The translations under genes and the position numbers were made by a program. Positions 1-10,631 of a DNA stretch of 30,127 nucleotides are shown in pieces. The stretch is from Zygnema cylindricum (taxonomy: Eukaryota > Streptophyta > Zygnematophyceae > Zygnematales > Zygnemataceae), in contig JBBHKE010003259.1 of assembly GCA_037447655.1 (NCBI GenBank), positions 1-30,127 of the forward strand. The letters run 5' to 3'. Position 1 is the stretch's first letter. Each line of letters starts with the position of its first letter. The notes beneath the pieces were generated by a model that saw only the letters and a program-made list of their open reading frames with translations, searched no databases and was not told where the DNA came from.

Positions 1-2223
1 TCTTGTTATAGCTAACAGTTTGTGTAAGTTAGGTAACAATTCCTGTTAGCGGTAACAGTTTGTGTAAGTTAGGTAACAATTTTTGTTAGCGCTAACAGTT
101 TGTGTAAGTTAGGTGACAATTCTTGATATCGCTAACTGTTTGTCTAAGTTAGGTAACAATTCCCGTTAGCGCTAACAGTTTGTGTAAGTCAGGTGACAAT
201 TCTTGTTATCCCTAACTGTTTGTCTAAGTTAGGTAAAAATTCATGTTAGCGCTAACAGTTTGTGTAAGTTTGGTAACAATTTTTGTTAGCCCTAACAATG
301 TGTGTAAGTTAGGTGACAATTCTTGTTATCGCTAACTGTTTGTATAAGTTAGGTAACAATTCATGTTAGCACTAATAGTTTGTGTAATTTAGATAACAAT
401 TTTTGTTATCGCTAAGAGTTTATATAAGTTAGGTAACAATTCTTGTTAGCGCTAACAGTTTGTGTAAGTTAGGTAACAATTCTGTTATCACCAACAATTT
501 GTGTAATTTAGATCACAATTGTTGTTATCGCTAACAGTTTGTGTAAGTTAGGTAACAATTTGAATTAGCGCTAATAGTTTGTGTAAATTAAATAACAATT
601 CTTGTTATCGCTAAGAGTTTGTGGAAGTTAGGTAACATTTCTTGTTATCGCTAACACTTTGTGTAAGTTAGGTAACAATTGTTGTTATGGCTAACAGTTT
701 GTGTAAGTTAGGTAAAAATTCCTGTTAGCGCTAACTGTATATGTAAGTTAGGTCACAATTCATGATTGCGCTAACAGTTTGTGTAGTTTAGATAACATTT
801 TTGTTAGCGCTAACAATTTGTGTAAGTTAGGTAACAATTCCTGTTTGCGCTAAGAGTTTGTGTAATTTAGATAATAAATCCTGTAAGTGTTAAAAATTTG
901 TGTGATTTACATAACAATTCCTGTTAGCGCTAACAGTTTGTGTAAGTTAGGTAACAATTCTTGGTAGCGCTAACAGTTTGTGTAATTTAGATAAGATATC
1001 TTGTTTGGCTAACAGTTTGTATTATTTAGATAACAATTTTTGTTAGCGCTAACAATTTGTGTAATTTAGATAAGATATCTTGTTATAGCTAACAGTTTGT
1101 GTAAGTTAAGTCACAATTTTTGTTAGCGCTAACAGTTTGTATATGTTAGGTAACAATTCTTGTTAGTGCTAACAATTTGTGTAATTTAGATAATAATTCC
1201 TGTAAGCGATAAAATTTTGTGTAATTTAGATAACAATTCTTGTTATCGCTAAGAGTTTGTGTAAGTTAGGTAACAATTCTTGTTAGCGCTAACAGTTTGT
1301 GTAAGTTAGGTCACAATTCATGTTAGCGCTAACAGTTTGTGTAGTTTAGAAAACAATTTTTGTTAGTCCTAACAATTTGTGTAACTTAGGTAACAATTCC
1401 TGTTTGCACTAACAGTTTGTGTAAGTTAGGTAACAATTCCTTTAAACGCTAATAGTTTGTGTAATTTAGATAATAAATCCTGTAAGCGTTAAAAATTTGT
1501 ATAATTTAGATAACAATTCTTGTTATTGGTAAGAATTTGTGTAAGTTAGAAAACAATTCCTGTTAGCGCAAACTATTTGTGTAATTTAGATAACAATTGT
1601 TGCTATCTCTAACAGTTTGAGTAAGTTAGGTAAGAATTCATATTAGCGCTAATAGTTTGTGTAATTAAGAAAACAATTCCTATTACCAACAATTTTGTAA
1701 TTTAGATAAGAATTGTTATATCGCCACCAGTTTGTGTAAATTAGGTATCATTCTTATTAGCTAATGCTTTGTTAATTGATAACAATTATGGCTAATAATT
1801 TAAGTAATTTAGATAACAATTGTTTATTATCGCTAGCAGTTTGTGTTAGTTAGGTCACAATTTGTATCAGCGCTAACTGTTTGTGTAATTTAGATAACAA
1901 TTCTTGTTAGCGCTAATTGTTTGTATTATTCAGATAACAATTTTTGTTAACGCTAACAGTTTGTGTAAGTTAGGAAACAATTCCTGTTAGCGCTAACAAT
2001 TTGTGTAATTTAGATAACACTTGTTGTTAGCGCTAAAAGTTTGTGTAACTTAGGTAAAATTTCCTGTTAGAGCTAACTGTTTGTGTAAGTTATGTAACAA
2101 TTACTATTTGCGCTAATAGTTTGTGTAATTTAGATAAGATATCGTGTTATCGCTAACAATTTGTGTAAGTTAAGTACCACTTCCTGTTAGTGCTAACAGT
2201 TTGTGTAAGTTAGGTAACAATTA
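1..2223 (+). repeat. 40-bp palindromic satellite, array 1
   Basis: About 55 head-to-tail copies of a 40-bp AT-rich monomer, reading roughly GCTAACAGTTTGTGTAAGTT then AGGTAACAATTCTTGTTAGC. Monomer junctions make the perfect dyad GTTAGCGCTAAC, extended to TGTTAGCGCTAACA in many copies. Two recurring variants are seen: TAAGTTAGGTAAC and TAATTTAGATAAC. Copies differ by point changes and rare 1-bp indels, so the array is old enough to have diverged. It starts before the window edge and stops where the IR1 left arm begins. No reading frame of note lies in it. Confidence 0.95.
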
Positions 2224-2230
2224 GTATATA

Positions 2231-2690
2231 TTTGTAGGACTCAGTCATTTCTAGACTTAGGAACTTTTGGACAGAAACTGTTTCTGCTCCTTTTTGGGAA
2301 ATTCATCTGAGAATTGCTCTCTAATTTATTGGCAGAATTATCTCAAATATTGCATGTTTGTTCCTCCTTGTGTTGGCAATATTGTGGCAAATTTGTAGAC
2401 CTATCGTGTTTCTGATTTGCTTGGAGCTTCATTGTGAAGTTGGTCAGATTTATCAAAGTTCTGGCAGGCTGTTTTTCTGCAACTTTGACTGAGTTTTGTG
2501 ATTATTCGGTTTGGTATTATTATATGAATTTTGGTGGGAATACTAAGTGGACTAGAAAAAATCTGGTTGAGTAGTTTCAGCTTGGTTTGGTTATTCTGTA
2601 GAATTCTGAGTGGAATCAAAGGAGGCTGTTTTGGGGTAGTGTGTGGTGCTTCCGAGGGTAAATTCATGGCTGAAAAGGGCTATGAACAAC
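2231..2690 (+). repeat. IR1 left arm (long inverted repeat)
   Basis: This ~460-bp stretch is repeated as its reverse complement at 4291-4754. By eye the two arms agree at roughly four of five bases along their whole length; one example is the segment around 2440-2490, which matches inverted 4500-4550. The inner end reads GAACAACAG and passes directly into satellite. The outer end abuts satellite array 1. No protein-coding frame is conserved between the arms, so the short minus-strand frame here is not taken as a gene. Confidence 0.9.
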
Positions 2691-2797
2691 AGTAACAGTT
2701 TGTGTAAGTTAGGTAACAATTCATTTTAGCGCTAACAGTTTGTGTAAGTTAGGTAACGATTCCTGTTAGCGCTAACAGTTTGTGTAATTTAAACAAC
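2691..2797 (+). repeat. short satellite block inside IR1, left
   Basis: About two and a half monomers of the 40-bp satellite, in the same orientation as array 1, sitting between the IR1 left arm and the IR1 core. It ends in a degraded monomer near 2797. Confidence 0.9.
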
Positions 2798-4077
2798 ACT
2801 TCATGTTTGTCATGCTGCATCGTGTCGGCTGCTCGCGCGCACGATATTCTGCCCGCACTTGCGATATTCGGCTCGCACGCACGATATAAAGCACGCACTC
2901 GCAATTTTATGCATGCACGCGCAATTTCATGCATGCACGCCCGATTTGATGCACGCACGTCTAGCTTTTTCGTTCGCACGTGCGAAATTTTGCGTCGATT
3001 TACTTATTTATATGTTTGTTGAACTGTACTAATTCTGTGCGATACTTTTCATTTCGTGCGCAGGTATTTTGATTTCGAGTATTTCTTACGGTATGCTTCG
3101 TTTCGTGCATAGGTACTACATTTTCGAAGTATGAATGTAGAGTGTCGTTTGGAGGCGAATCGCGATTTCCGGGCGACGCTTCGATACACAATTTGCTATT
3201 TATTTAAGTCGCGAACCCATGTAGGTTCGTGCGCACATGTAGTTAGGGAGGGTTTTTACCCTCGGATGGTGGATTTTGTCAGGCGTATAGCAGACGATGT
3301 TGGCCGCCTATTGCCAACATCTTAAGTAGTTTCATGCATGTAAAGTAGACTAGACGTAGGCTACTTTTGCTTAGGCCTAGCGTAGCTCTTACTTAGCCTA
3401 ATTCTCATACTTAGAGAATTTAGCTTTTGGACAAGAATTTTCTCTTGGCAGCGGAGCTTTTCTCTTGCTCCCTCTCTCACCGATTGCTCATGCTTTCTCT
3501 TTCTTATTGCTAGCTAGCTATAGTGGCTAGATAGGTTAAGAATATTTGCCTTTGTTTCTGCCTCGTTTTTAATCCACACGGCTTCGGCCAAGTCCGGAAG
3601 GTTTCCCTCCAAATTTGTCTTTTTGGCGATTGGTGGAGTGGAGGCTTGAGATGTGGCATCTTTTGTCAAGCTGCACCATCATCCGGACAACTGGACGGTA
3701 TGTTTGAGTGTATTTATGTTTGTGGCATTTCGGTTTTCTTGGGAAAGTGTCATTTTTGGTTAATTCCAATTTTCTTGGTTTTGGTTGGAAGTGATTATTT
3801 TGCTTCGTTGTTTTCCTTTGAGATAACTCTTGTAGAGAATACGTGGAAGACCCGAGAGCCTAGTGGCTACCTCGTGGCTTAGTATAATTATTGGGTCCAC
3901 TTCACTCTAGGGGAGTATTCTTCCCCTTCTCTCTCTGGGTCATTTTCATCTTTATTCCTTCACATGGTGTATATACTTTATGGCATTTCATATTTATTTT
4001 CGTTGTTATATATGTTTGTGAGCATGACTTTGCTGGTTTTGATGCATGTTTGCTTGCTTGTCTCTCATGCACGACAT
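2798..4077. other. IR1 core, no recognisable gene
   Basis: A 1.28-kb segment with higher GC than the satellite, lying between the two inner satellite blocks of IR1. It contains a degenerate tandem repeat of GCACG-rich ~20-bp units at its left end and a TATTTAAG box near 3200. The only frames are short (up to 80 codons) and none resembles a known protein. It could be an element inserted into satellite, or the original centre of the foldback structure. Confidence 0.6.
2838..2990 (+). repeat. degenerate ~20-bp GCACG tandem repeat
   Basis: About eight imperfect units of the form CGCACGCACGATATTnTGC, later drifting to TGCACGCGCAATTTCATGCA. Similar GTACGCACGAAA words occur in the inner arms of IR2 (5260-5285 and, inverted, 5390-5420), linking the two structures. 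Confidence 0.75.
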
Positions 4078-4290
4078 GTTAGCGCTAACAGTTTGTGTTA
4101 TTTAGATAACAATTTTTGTTATTGCTAACAGTTTGTGTAAGTTAGATAAAAATTCTTGTTATCGCTAACAGTTTGTGTAAGTTAGGTATCAAATTTTTGT
4201 TAGCGCTAACAGTTTGTGTAATTTAGATAACATTTCATGATAGCGCTAAAATTTTGTGTAAGTTAGATAACAATTCATGTTAGCGCTAAC
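4078..4290 (+). repeat. short satellite block inside IR1, right
   Basis: About five monomers of the 40-bp satellite, in the same orientation as the other arrays although the flanking arms are inverted. It ends at CGCTAAC, followed directly by the TGTTGTTC that opens the right arm. Confidence 0.92.
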
Positions 4291-4754
4291 TGTTGTTCAT
4301 AGCCATTTTCAGCCATGAATTTACCCTCAGAAGCACCACAGACTACCCCAAAACAGCCTACTTTGATTCCACTCAGAATTCTACAAAATTAACAAACCAA
4401 GTTGAAACTGCATGAGCAGATAGTTCCTAGGCCACTAAGTTTTCCCACAAATTCTTTTATAAATATACCAACCATAATTCCCACATCACCCAGTCAAAGT
4501 TGCAGAAAAACAGCTTGCCAGAACTTTGATAAATCTGACCAACTTCACAATGAAGTCCCAAGCAAAACAGACACACACTAGGTCAGAAAATTTGCCACAT
4601 TATTTCCAATACAAGGAGGAACATACATGCAAAATTTCAGATTATTCTGCCAATAGAAATGAGAGAAATTCTTAGATGAAATTCCCATAAAGGAGTAGAA
4701 AACAGTTTCTGGCCAAAAAGTTCCTAAGTCTAAAAATGACTAGGTTCTACAAAT
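4291..4754 (-). repeat. IR1 right arm (long inverted repeat)
   Basis: Reverse complement of 2231-2690. It begins TGTTGTTCATAGCC, mirroring the GGCTATGAACAACA at the end of the left arm, and runs out near the TACAAATATAC that mirrors the left arm's outer end. Small indels separate the arms. Confidence 0.9.
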
Positions 4755-4847
4755 ATACACAACAGCTTCCTACTAACTGTACGGAGACATACCAGTCGTA
4801 CGTAATCAATCAATTACCCCTATTAATGTGAGTGTACCTAATATCTA

Positions 4848-5302
4848 CACTATTAAATAATACACAGGACAAAACATTGTCAAATATTTACGATCTCCGT
4901 CAAACCAATCGGAACCGTCCAAAGTAAATATCATGTGATGGATGCGATTTCGCGTCCCTCACCAAACTGACGGCGCCGCTGTCCGTAGATCTTATTCGGC
5001 ATCCTTAATGTCGTGTCGTGTGGTCACACAATCCACATGACGAAGTGACGTCAAATCATCCAAATTAATTCGTACCTTTGACTTACACATTTCGTACCTT
5101 TTCATATGTTTGTTTTGCGCCACTCAAAAAGTTCCGTACGTCCCAAAACAAGTAGTTCCATTACTCCCCCTATCCGCAACTTCATTCGAAATTCCACAGT
5201 AAATCCAAATATCATACGCATTAAAATCGCTTACTGTACTCACGAAACATTGTGTACGCACGAAACGACGCGTACGCACGAAATTAACTTTTCAAAAACA
5301 AC
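4848..5302 (+). repeat. IR2 left arm
   Basis: The inner 200 bp (GCGCCACTC near 5115 to TCAAAAACAACA near 5302) match the reverse complement of 5353-5520. The outer end near 4850-4900, including GTCAAATATTTAC, matches inverted 5925-5985. The middle of the two arms is diverged and differs in length. No gene is supported here. Confidence 0.75.
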
Positions 5303-5352
5303 AATAACAGTTTGTGTAAGTTGGGTAACAATTCTTGTTATCGCTAACTGTT
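5303..5352 (+). repeat. single satellite monomer forming the IR2 loop
   Basis: One 40-bp satellite unit (TAACAGTTTGTGTAAG to CGCTAACTG) lies exactly at the centre of IR2, bounded by CAAAAACAACA on the left and TGTTGTTTTTG on the right. It is the only isolated monomer in the window. Confidence 0.9.
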
Positions 5353-5978
5353 GTTTTTGAAGATTTAGTTTCATGCATACATGAAATTTGGTGCGCACGC
5401 GACGTTTCGTGCGTATATATTTTACATAATGTGCTGTGGAGTTTTGAATAGATTTGTGATTCGGGGGAGTTAGTGTACGAGCAAAATTAAAGTGACGTGT
5501 GAGTGGCGCGAACAATCATTTGAAAATGTACGGCGGATCGCAAAGCGATCCGATATGAAATATGAATTGTTTGAAACGTATGAAGTACAAATGAAGTGAC
5601 GCGAAGAAGCGTACGAAAAATATGGAATGCGACAAGTTAAAATATTACGTCGCACGTACAAAACAGTTTGCGACATGCGCATTTATTGCAAACGACGCAT
5701 ATTCAGTACGGAAAAGATTTAGAAGGTACGGATTAAGTTCGGCAGTAGTTCGAGGTAAACGTGGAGGGCGGACGGCGTCCGCCGATATTTTCAAGGGATC
5801 TCATTATCTTTAATGACGTATTATTAGGTGGACCGTACACATGCGATGTCGGTTCACTACGTGGACTTATCGACAAGTGACTAAGCAAGTTGTCACTTAT
5901 GACGCGGATTTGTGGATGCGTCGGTGTAAATATTTGACGAAACATTTTCTTGTCGTATGTGTATTTATAAATTAGAGT
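5353..5978 (-). repeat. IR2 right arm
   Basis: Inverted counterpart of 4848-5302, longer by about 170 bp because of extra sequence in its middle. It is rich in GTACG and CGTACG words and includes short perfect palindromes such as GGATCGCAAAGCGATCC near 5536 and GGCGGACGGCGTCCGCC near 5767. Short frames on both strands are by-products of the inverted repeat. Confidence 0.7.
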
Positions 5979-6595
5979 TTATTATGATGTTTATATTTAA
6001 GTGATCAATTAGGGTTTCGATAGTTTAATTTGTGTGTGTACGATGTCGTACTTGTAGACAAGTGTACGCTTACGATTGCTTGACTCTCAGGTGTACGCTT
6101 ACGATTAGTTTACTCTTACTAACAGGTTATTTTGACACTTAGTGATTCTTTGACAGCTCACAAGTGTATATATAGGAATGAGCTTTGTTAGGAATTAATA
6201 ATCAATGCTGGTTAGTAAAGTGGGGACCAAAGATGTAGTATTATATGGTTGTCGATTAGGTCATACACTTTGAATGATATAATGATTATTTGATTATGCT
6301 TTTGTTTATGTGTGATGCATTAGTGTGTTATTATTTATTTATGTTATTTTATATATGTTTCATATGCATTGTTTATGCATTTGTCTTAGGGTTTGTTTAT
6401 GTCGATTATTCCATCAAACCTTAGATGTTGTCATAGGGTTTATTTATGTTTATTATTCCATGAAACCCTAAATGTTGTTTGTTGCTACTATGTACGCATA
6501 TGGAAGATGCATTTCAAATGATTGTTCGTCAACCTATTTTTGCTTAGCTTTTTGCATGATAGTTTGGGTGGCTTCTGCGGTCTATTTTAGACCAA
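5979..6595. other. AT-rich spacer with small direct repeats
   Basis: No gene is visible. It holds GTGTACGCTTACGATT twice (6062 and 6091), a 47-bp tandem duplication (6387-6433 and 6434-6480), and telo-box-like TTAGGGTTT at 6009 and 6386 with the inverse AAACCCTAA at 6463. Its right end, AAGAACAACA, leads into the large satellite array. Confidence 0.7.
6387..6480 (+). repeat. 47-bp tandem duplication
   Basis: Two adjacent copies starting TAGGGTTTnTTTATGT and ending with a (T)TAGATGTTG or CTAAATGTTG tail, differing at several positions. Confidence 0.85.
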
Positions 6596-6779
6596 AGAAC
6601 AACACTAACAATATGTGTAAGTTAGGTAACAATTCCTGTTAGTGCTAAATGTTTGTGTAAGTTAGGTCACAATTCATGTTAGCGCTAACAGTTAGTGAAA
6701 TTTAGATAACAACTTTTGTTGGCGCTAACAGTTTGTGTAATTTAGATAACAATTCTCTTTATCGCTAACAGTTTGTGTA

Positions 6780-8446
6780 AGTTAGGTAACAGTTCCTGTT
6801 AACGCTAAAAGTTTGTGTAATTTGAATAATAATTCCTGTAAGCGCTAAAAATTTGTGAAATTTAGATAACAATTCTTGTTATCGCTAAGAGTTTGTGTAA
6901 GTTAGGTAACAGTTCCTGTTAGCTCAAAAGTTTGTGTAATTTTGATAACAATATTTGTTATCGCTAACAGTTTTTTTAAGTTAGGTAACACTTCTTGTTA
7001 GCGCTAACAGTTTGTGTTAGTTAGGTAACAATTCTTGTTATCGCTAACAGTTTGTGTAAATTAGGTAACAATTCCTGTTAGAGCTAATTGTTTGTGTAAG
7101 TTAGGTAACAATTCTTGTTAGTGCTAACAATTTGATTAATTTAGATAACAATTTTTGTTAGCGCTAACAGTTTGTGTAAGTTAGGTATCAATTCCCTATT
7201 ATCGCTAACAATTTGTGTAATTTAGATAACAATTCTTGTTATCGCTAACAGTTTTTGTAATTTAGGTAACAATATTTGTTAGCGCTAACAGTTTTTTTGA
7301 GTTAGGTAACATCTCTTGTTAGCGCTAACAATTTGTGTTAGTTAGGTAACAATTCTTGTTATCGCTAACAGTTTGTGTAAATAAGGTAACAATTCTTGTT
7401 AGCGCTAATTGTTTGTGTAAGTTAGGTAACAATTCTTGTTAGTGCTAACAATTTGATTAATTTAGATAACAATTTTTGTTAGCGCTAACAGTTTGTGTAA
7501 GTTAGGTATCAATTCCCTATTATCGCTAACAATTTGTGTAATTTAGATAACAATTCTTGTTATCGCTAACAGTTTTTGTAATTTAGGTAACAGTTCCTGT
7601 TAGCTCAAAAGTTTTTGTAATTTTGATAACAATATTTGTTAGCGCTAACAGTTTTTTTGAGTTAGGTAACATCTCTTGTTAGCGCTAACAATTTGTGTAA
7701 GTTAGGTATCAATTCCCTATTAGCGCTAACAATTTGTGTAATTTAGATAACAATTCTTGTTATCGCTAACTGTTTTTGTAATTTTGATGACAATTTTTGT
7801 TAGCGATAACAATTGGTGTAAGTTAGGTAACAGTTCCTGTTAGCTCAAAAGTTTGTGTAATTTCGATAACAATATTTGTTAGCGCTAACAGTTTTTTTAA
7901 GTTAGGTAACAATTCTTGTTAGCGCTAACAATTTGTGTTAGTTAGGTAACAATTCTTGTTATCGCTAACAGTTTGTGAAAAATAGGTAACAATTCCTGTT
8001 AGCGCTAACAGTTTGTGTAAGTTAGGTATCAATTCCCTATTAGCGCTAACAATTTGTGTAATTTAGGTAATAATTCTTGTTAGCGCTAAAAGTTTGTGTA
8101 AGTTAGGTAACAATTCCTGTTATCGCTAATCGTTTGTGTAATTTAGATAACAATTCTTGTTATCGTAAGTTAGGTAACAATTCTTGTTAGCGCTAAAAGT
8201 TTGTGTAATTAAGATAACAATTCTTGTTATCGCTAACAGTTTGTGTAAGTTAGGTAACAATTTTTGTTAGCGCTAACAATTCGTGTAATTTAGATAACAA
8301 TTTTTGTTAGCGCTAACAGTTTGTGTAATTTAGATAACAATTTTTGTTAGCGCTAACAGTTTGTGTAAGTTAGGTAACAATTCCTATTGGCTCAAAAGTT
8401 TGTGTAATTTTGATAACAATATTTGTTATCGCTAAAAGTTTGTGTA
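6780..8446 (+). repeat. higher-order repeat, copy 1
   Basis: First copy of the ~1.67-kb block of satellite monomers. Matching landmarks are AGCGCTAAAAATTTGTGAAA at 6841 versus 8507, and ATCGCTAACAATTTGTG at 7201 versus 8867. Confidence 0.85.
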
Positions 8447-10140
8447 AGTTAGGTAACAGTTCCTGTTAGCTCAAAAGTTTGTGTAATTTTGATAATAATT
8501 CCTGTAAGCGCTAAAAATTTGTGAAATTTAGATAACAATTCTTGTTATCGCTAAGAGTTTGTGTAAGTTAGGTAACAGTTCCTGTTAGCTCAAAAGTTTG
8601 TGTAATTTTGATAACAATATTTGTTATCGCTAACAGTTTTTTTAAGTTAGGTAACAATTCTTGTTAGCGCTAACAGTTTGTGTTAGTTAGGTAACAATTC
8701 TTGTTATCGCTAACAGTTTGTGTAAATTAGGTAACAATTCCTGTTAGAGCTAATTGTTTGTGTAAGTTAGGTAACAATTCTTGTTAGTGCTAACAATTTG
8801 ATTAATTTAGATAACAATTTTTGTTAGCGCTAACAGTTTGTGTAAGTTAGGTATCAATTCCCTATTATCGCTAACAATTTGTGTAATTTAGATAACAATT
8901 CTTGTTATCGCTAACAGTTTTTGTAATTTAGGTAACAGTTCCTGTTAGCTCAAAAGTTTTTGTAATTTTGATAACAATATTTGTTAGCGCTAACAGTTTT
9001 TTTGAGTTAGGTAACATCTCTTGTTAGCGCTAACAATTTGTGTTAGTTAGGTAACAATTCTTGTTATCGCTAACAGTTTGTGTAAATAAGGTAACAATTC
9101 TTGTTAGCGCTAATTGTTTGTGTAAGTTAGGTAACAATTCTTGTTAGTGCTAACAATTTGATTAATTTAGATAACAATTTTTGTTAGCGCTAACAGTTTG
9201 TGTAAGTTAGGTATCAATTCCCTATTATCGCTAACAATTTGTGTAATTTAGATAACAATTCTTGTTATCGCTAACAGTTTTTGTAATTTAGGTAACAGTT
9301 CCTGTTAGCTCAAAAGTTTTTGTAATTTTGATAACAATATTTGTTAGCGCTAACAGTTTTTTTGAGTTAGGTAACATCTCTTGTTAGCGCTAACAATTTG
9401 TGTAAGTTAGGTATCAATTCCCTATTAGCGCTAACAATTTGTGTAATTTAGATAACAATTCTTGTTATCGCTAACTGTTTTTGTAATTTTGATGACAATT
9501 TTTGTTAGCGATAACAATTGGTGTAAGTTAGGTAACAGTTCCTGTTAGCTCAAAAGTTTGTGTAATTTCGATAACAATATTTGTTAGCGCTAACAGTTTT
9601 TTTAAGTTAGGTAACAATTCTTGTTAGCGCTAACAATTTGTGTTAGTTAGGTAACAATTCTTGTTATCGCTAACAGTTTGTGAAAAATAGGTAACAATTC
9701 CTGTTAGCGCTAACAGTTTGTGTAAGTTAGGTATCAATTCCCTATTAGCGCTAACAATTTGTGTAATTTAGGTAATAATTCTTGTTAGCGCTAAAAGTTT
9801 GTGTAAGTTAGGTAACAATTCCTGTTATCGCTAATCGTTTGTGTAATTTAGATAACAATTCTTGTTATCGTAAGTTAGGTAACAATTCTTGTTAGCGCTA
9901 ACAGTTTGTGTAATTAAGATAACAATTCTTGTTATCGCTAACAGTTTGTGTAAGTTAGGTAACAATTTTTGTTAGCGCTAACAATTCGTGTAATTTGGAT
10001 AACAATTTTTGTTAGCGCTAACAGTTTGTGTAATTTAGATAACAATTTTTGTTAGCGCTAACAGTTTGTGTAAGTTAGGTAACAATTCCTATTGGCTCAA
10101 AAGTTTGTGTAATTTTGATAACAATATTTGTTATCGCTAA
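8447..10140 (+). repeat. higher-order repeat, copy 2
   Basis: Second copy of the block, with one extra monomer (CAGTTCCTGTTAGCTCAAAA near 8935). The near identity to copy 1, compared with the diverged monomers of array 1, indicates a recent large tandem duplication. Confidence 0.85.
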
Positions 10141-10631
10141 AAGTTTGTGTAAGTTAGGTAACAGTTCCTGTTAGCTCAAAAGTTTGTGTAATTTTGATAA
10201 CAATATTTGTTAGCGCTAACAGTTTTTTTAAGTTAGGTAACAATTCTTGTTGGCGCTAACAGTTTGTGTTAGTTAGGTAACAATTCCTCTTATTGCTAAG
10301 AGTTTGTGTAAGTAAGGTAACAATTCTTGTTAGCGCTAGCAGTTGTGTAATTTTAGATAACAATATTTGTTAGCGCTAACAGTTTGTGTAATTTAGATAA
10401 CAATTCTTGTTTTCGCTAAAAGTTTGTGTAAGTTAGGTGACAATTCCTGTTATTGCTAATAGTTTGTGTAATTTAGATAACAATTCTTGTTATCGTTAAC
10501 AGTTTGTGTAAGTTAGGTAACAATTCTTGTAAGCGCTGAAAGTTTTTCTAAGTTAGGTAACAATTCCTGTTAGCGCTAAAACTTTGTGTAATTAAGATAA
10601 CAATTATTGTTAGCCCTAAGAGTTTGTGTAA

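Larger units (their letters stand above)
6596..10631 (+). repeat. 40-bp palindromic satellite, array 2 (about 100 copies)
   Basis: About 4 kb of the same monomer as array 1, again in + orientation. It contains a higher-order duplication: from roughly 6780 the monomer order repeats at an offset of 1666 bp, becoming about 1705 bp after one 39-bp unit is gained in the second copy near 8940. The copies are almost identical over long stretches. A third repeat begins near 10141 but then diverges. The left edge is AACAACA. The right edge is the start of an LTR at 10632. Confidence 0.95.

Noticed and set aside
1-2223. Iteron-type replication origin
   Set aside because: Arrays of more than 50 diverged copies without an initiator gene nearby, in a nuclear intron-containing context, fit satellite DNA better.
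5106-5515. Two overlapping frames on opposite strands (84 and 91 codons)
   Set aside because: They mirror each other through the IR2 inverted repeat and the satellite loop; no protein similarity is seen.
1-10631. CRISPR array, because of regularly spaced palindromic repeats
   Set aside because: There are no unique spacers: the whole 40-bp unit repeats, and the setting is eukaryotic with no cas genes.
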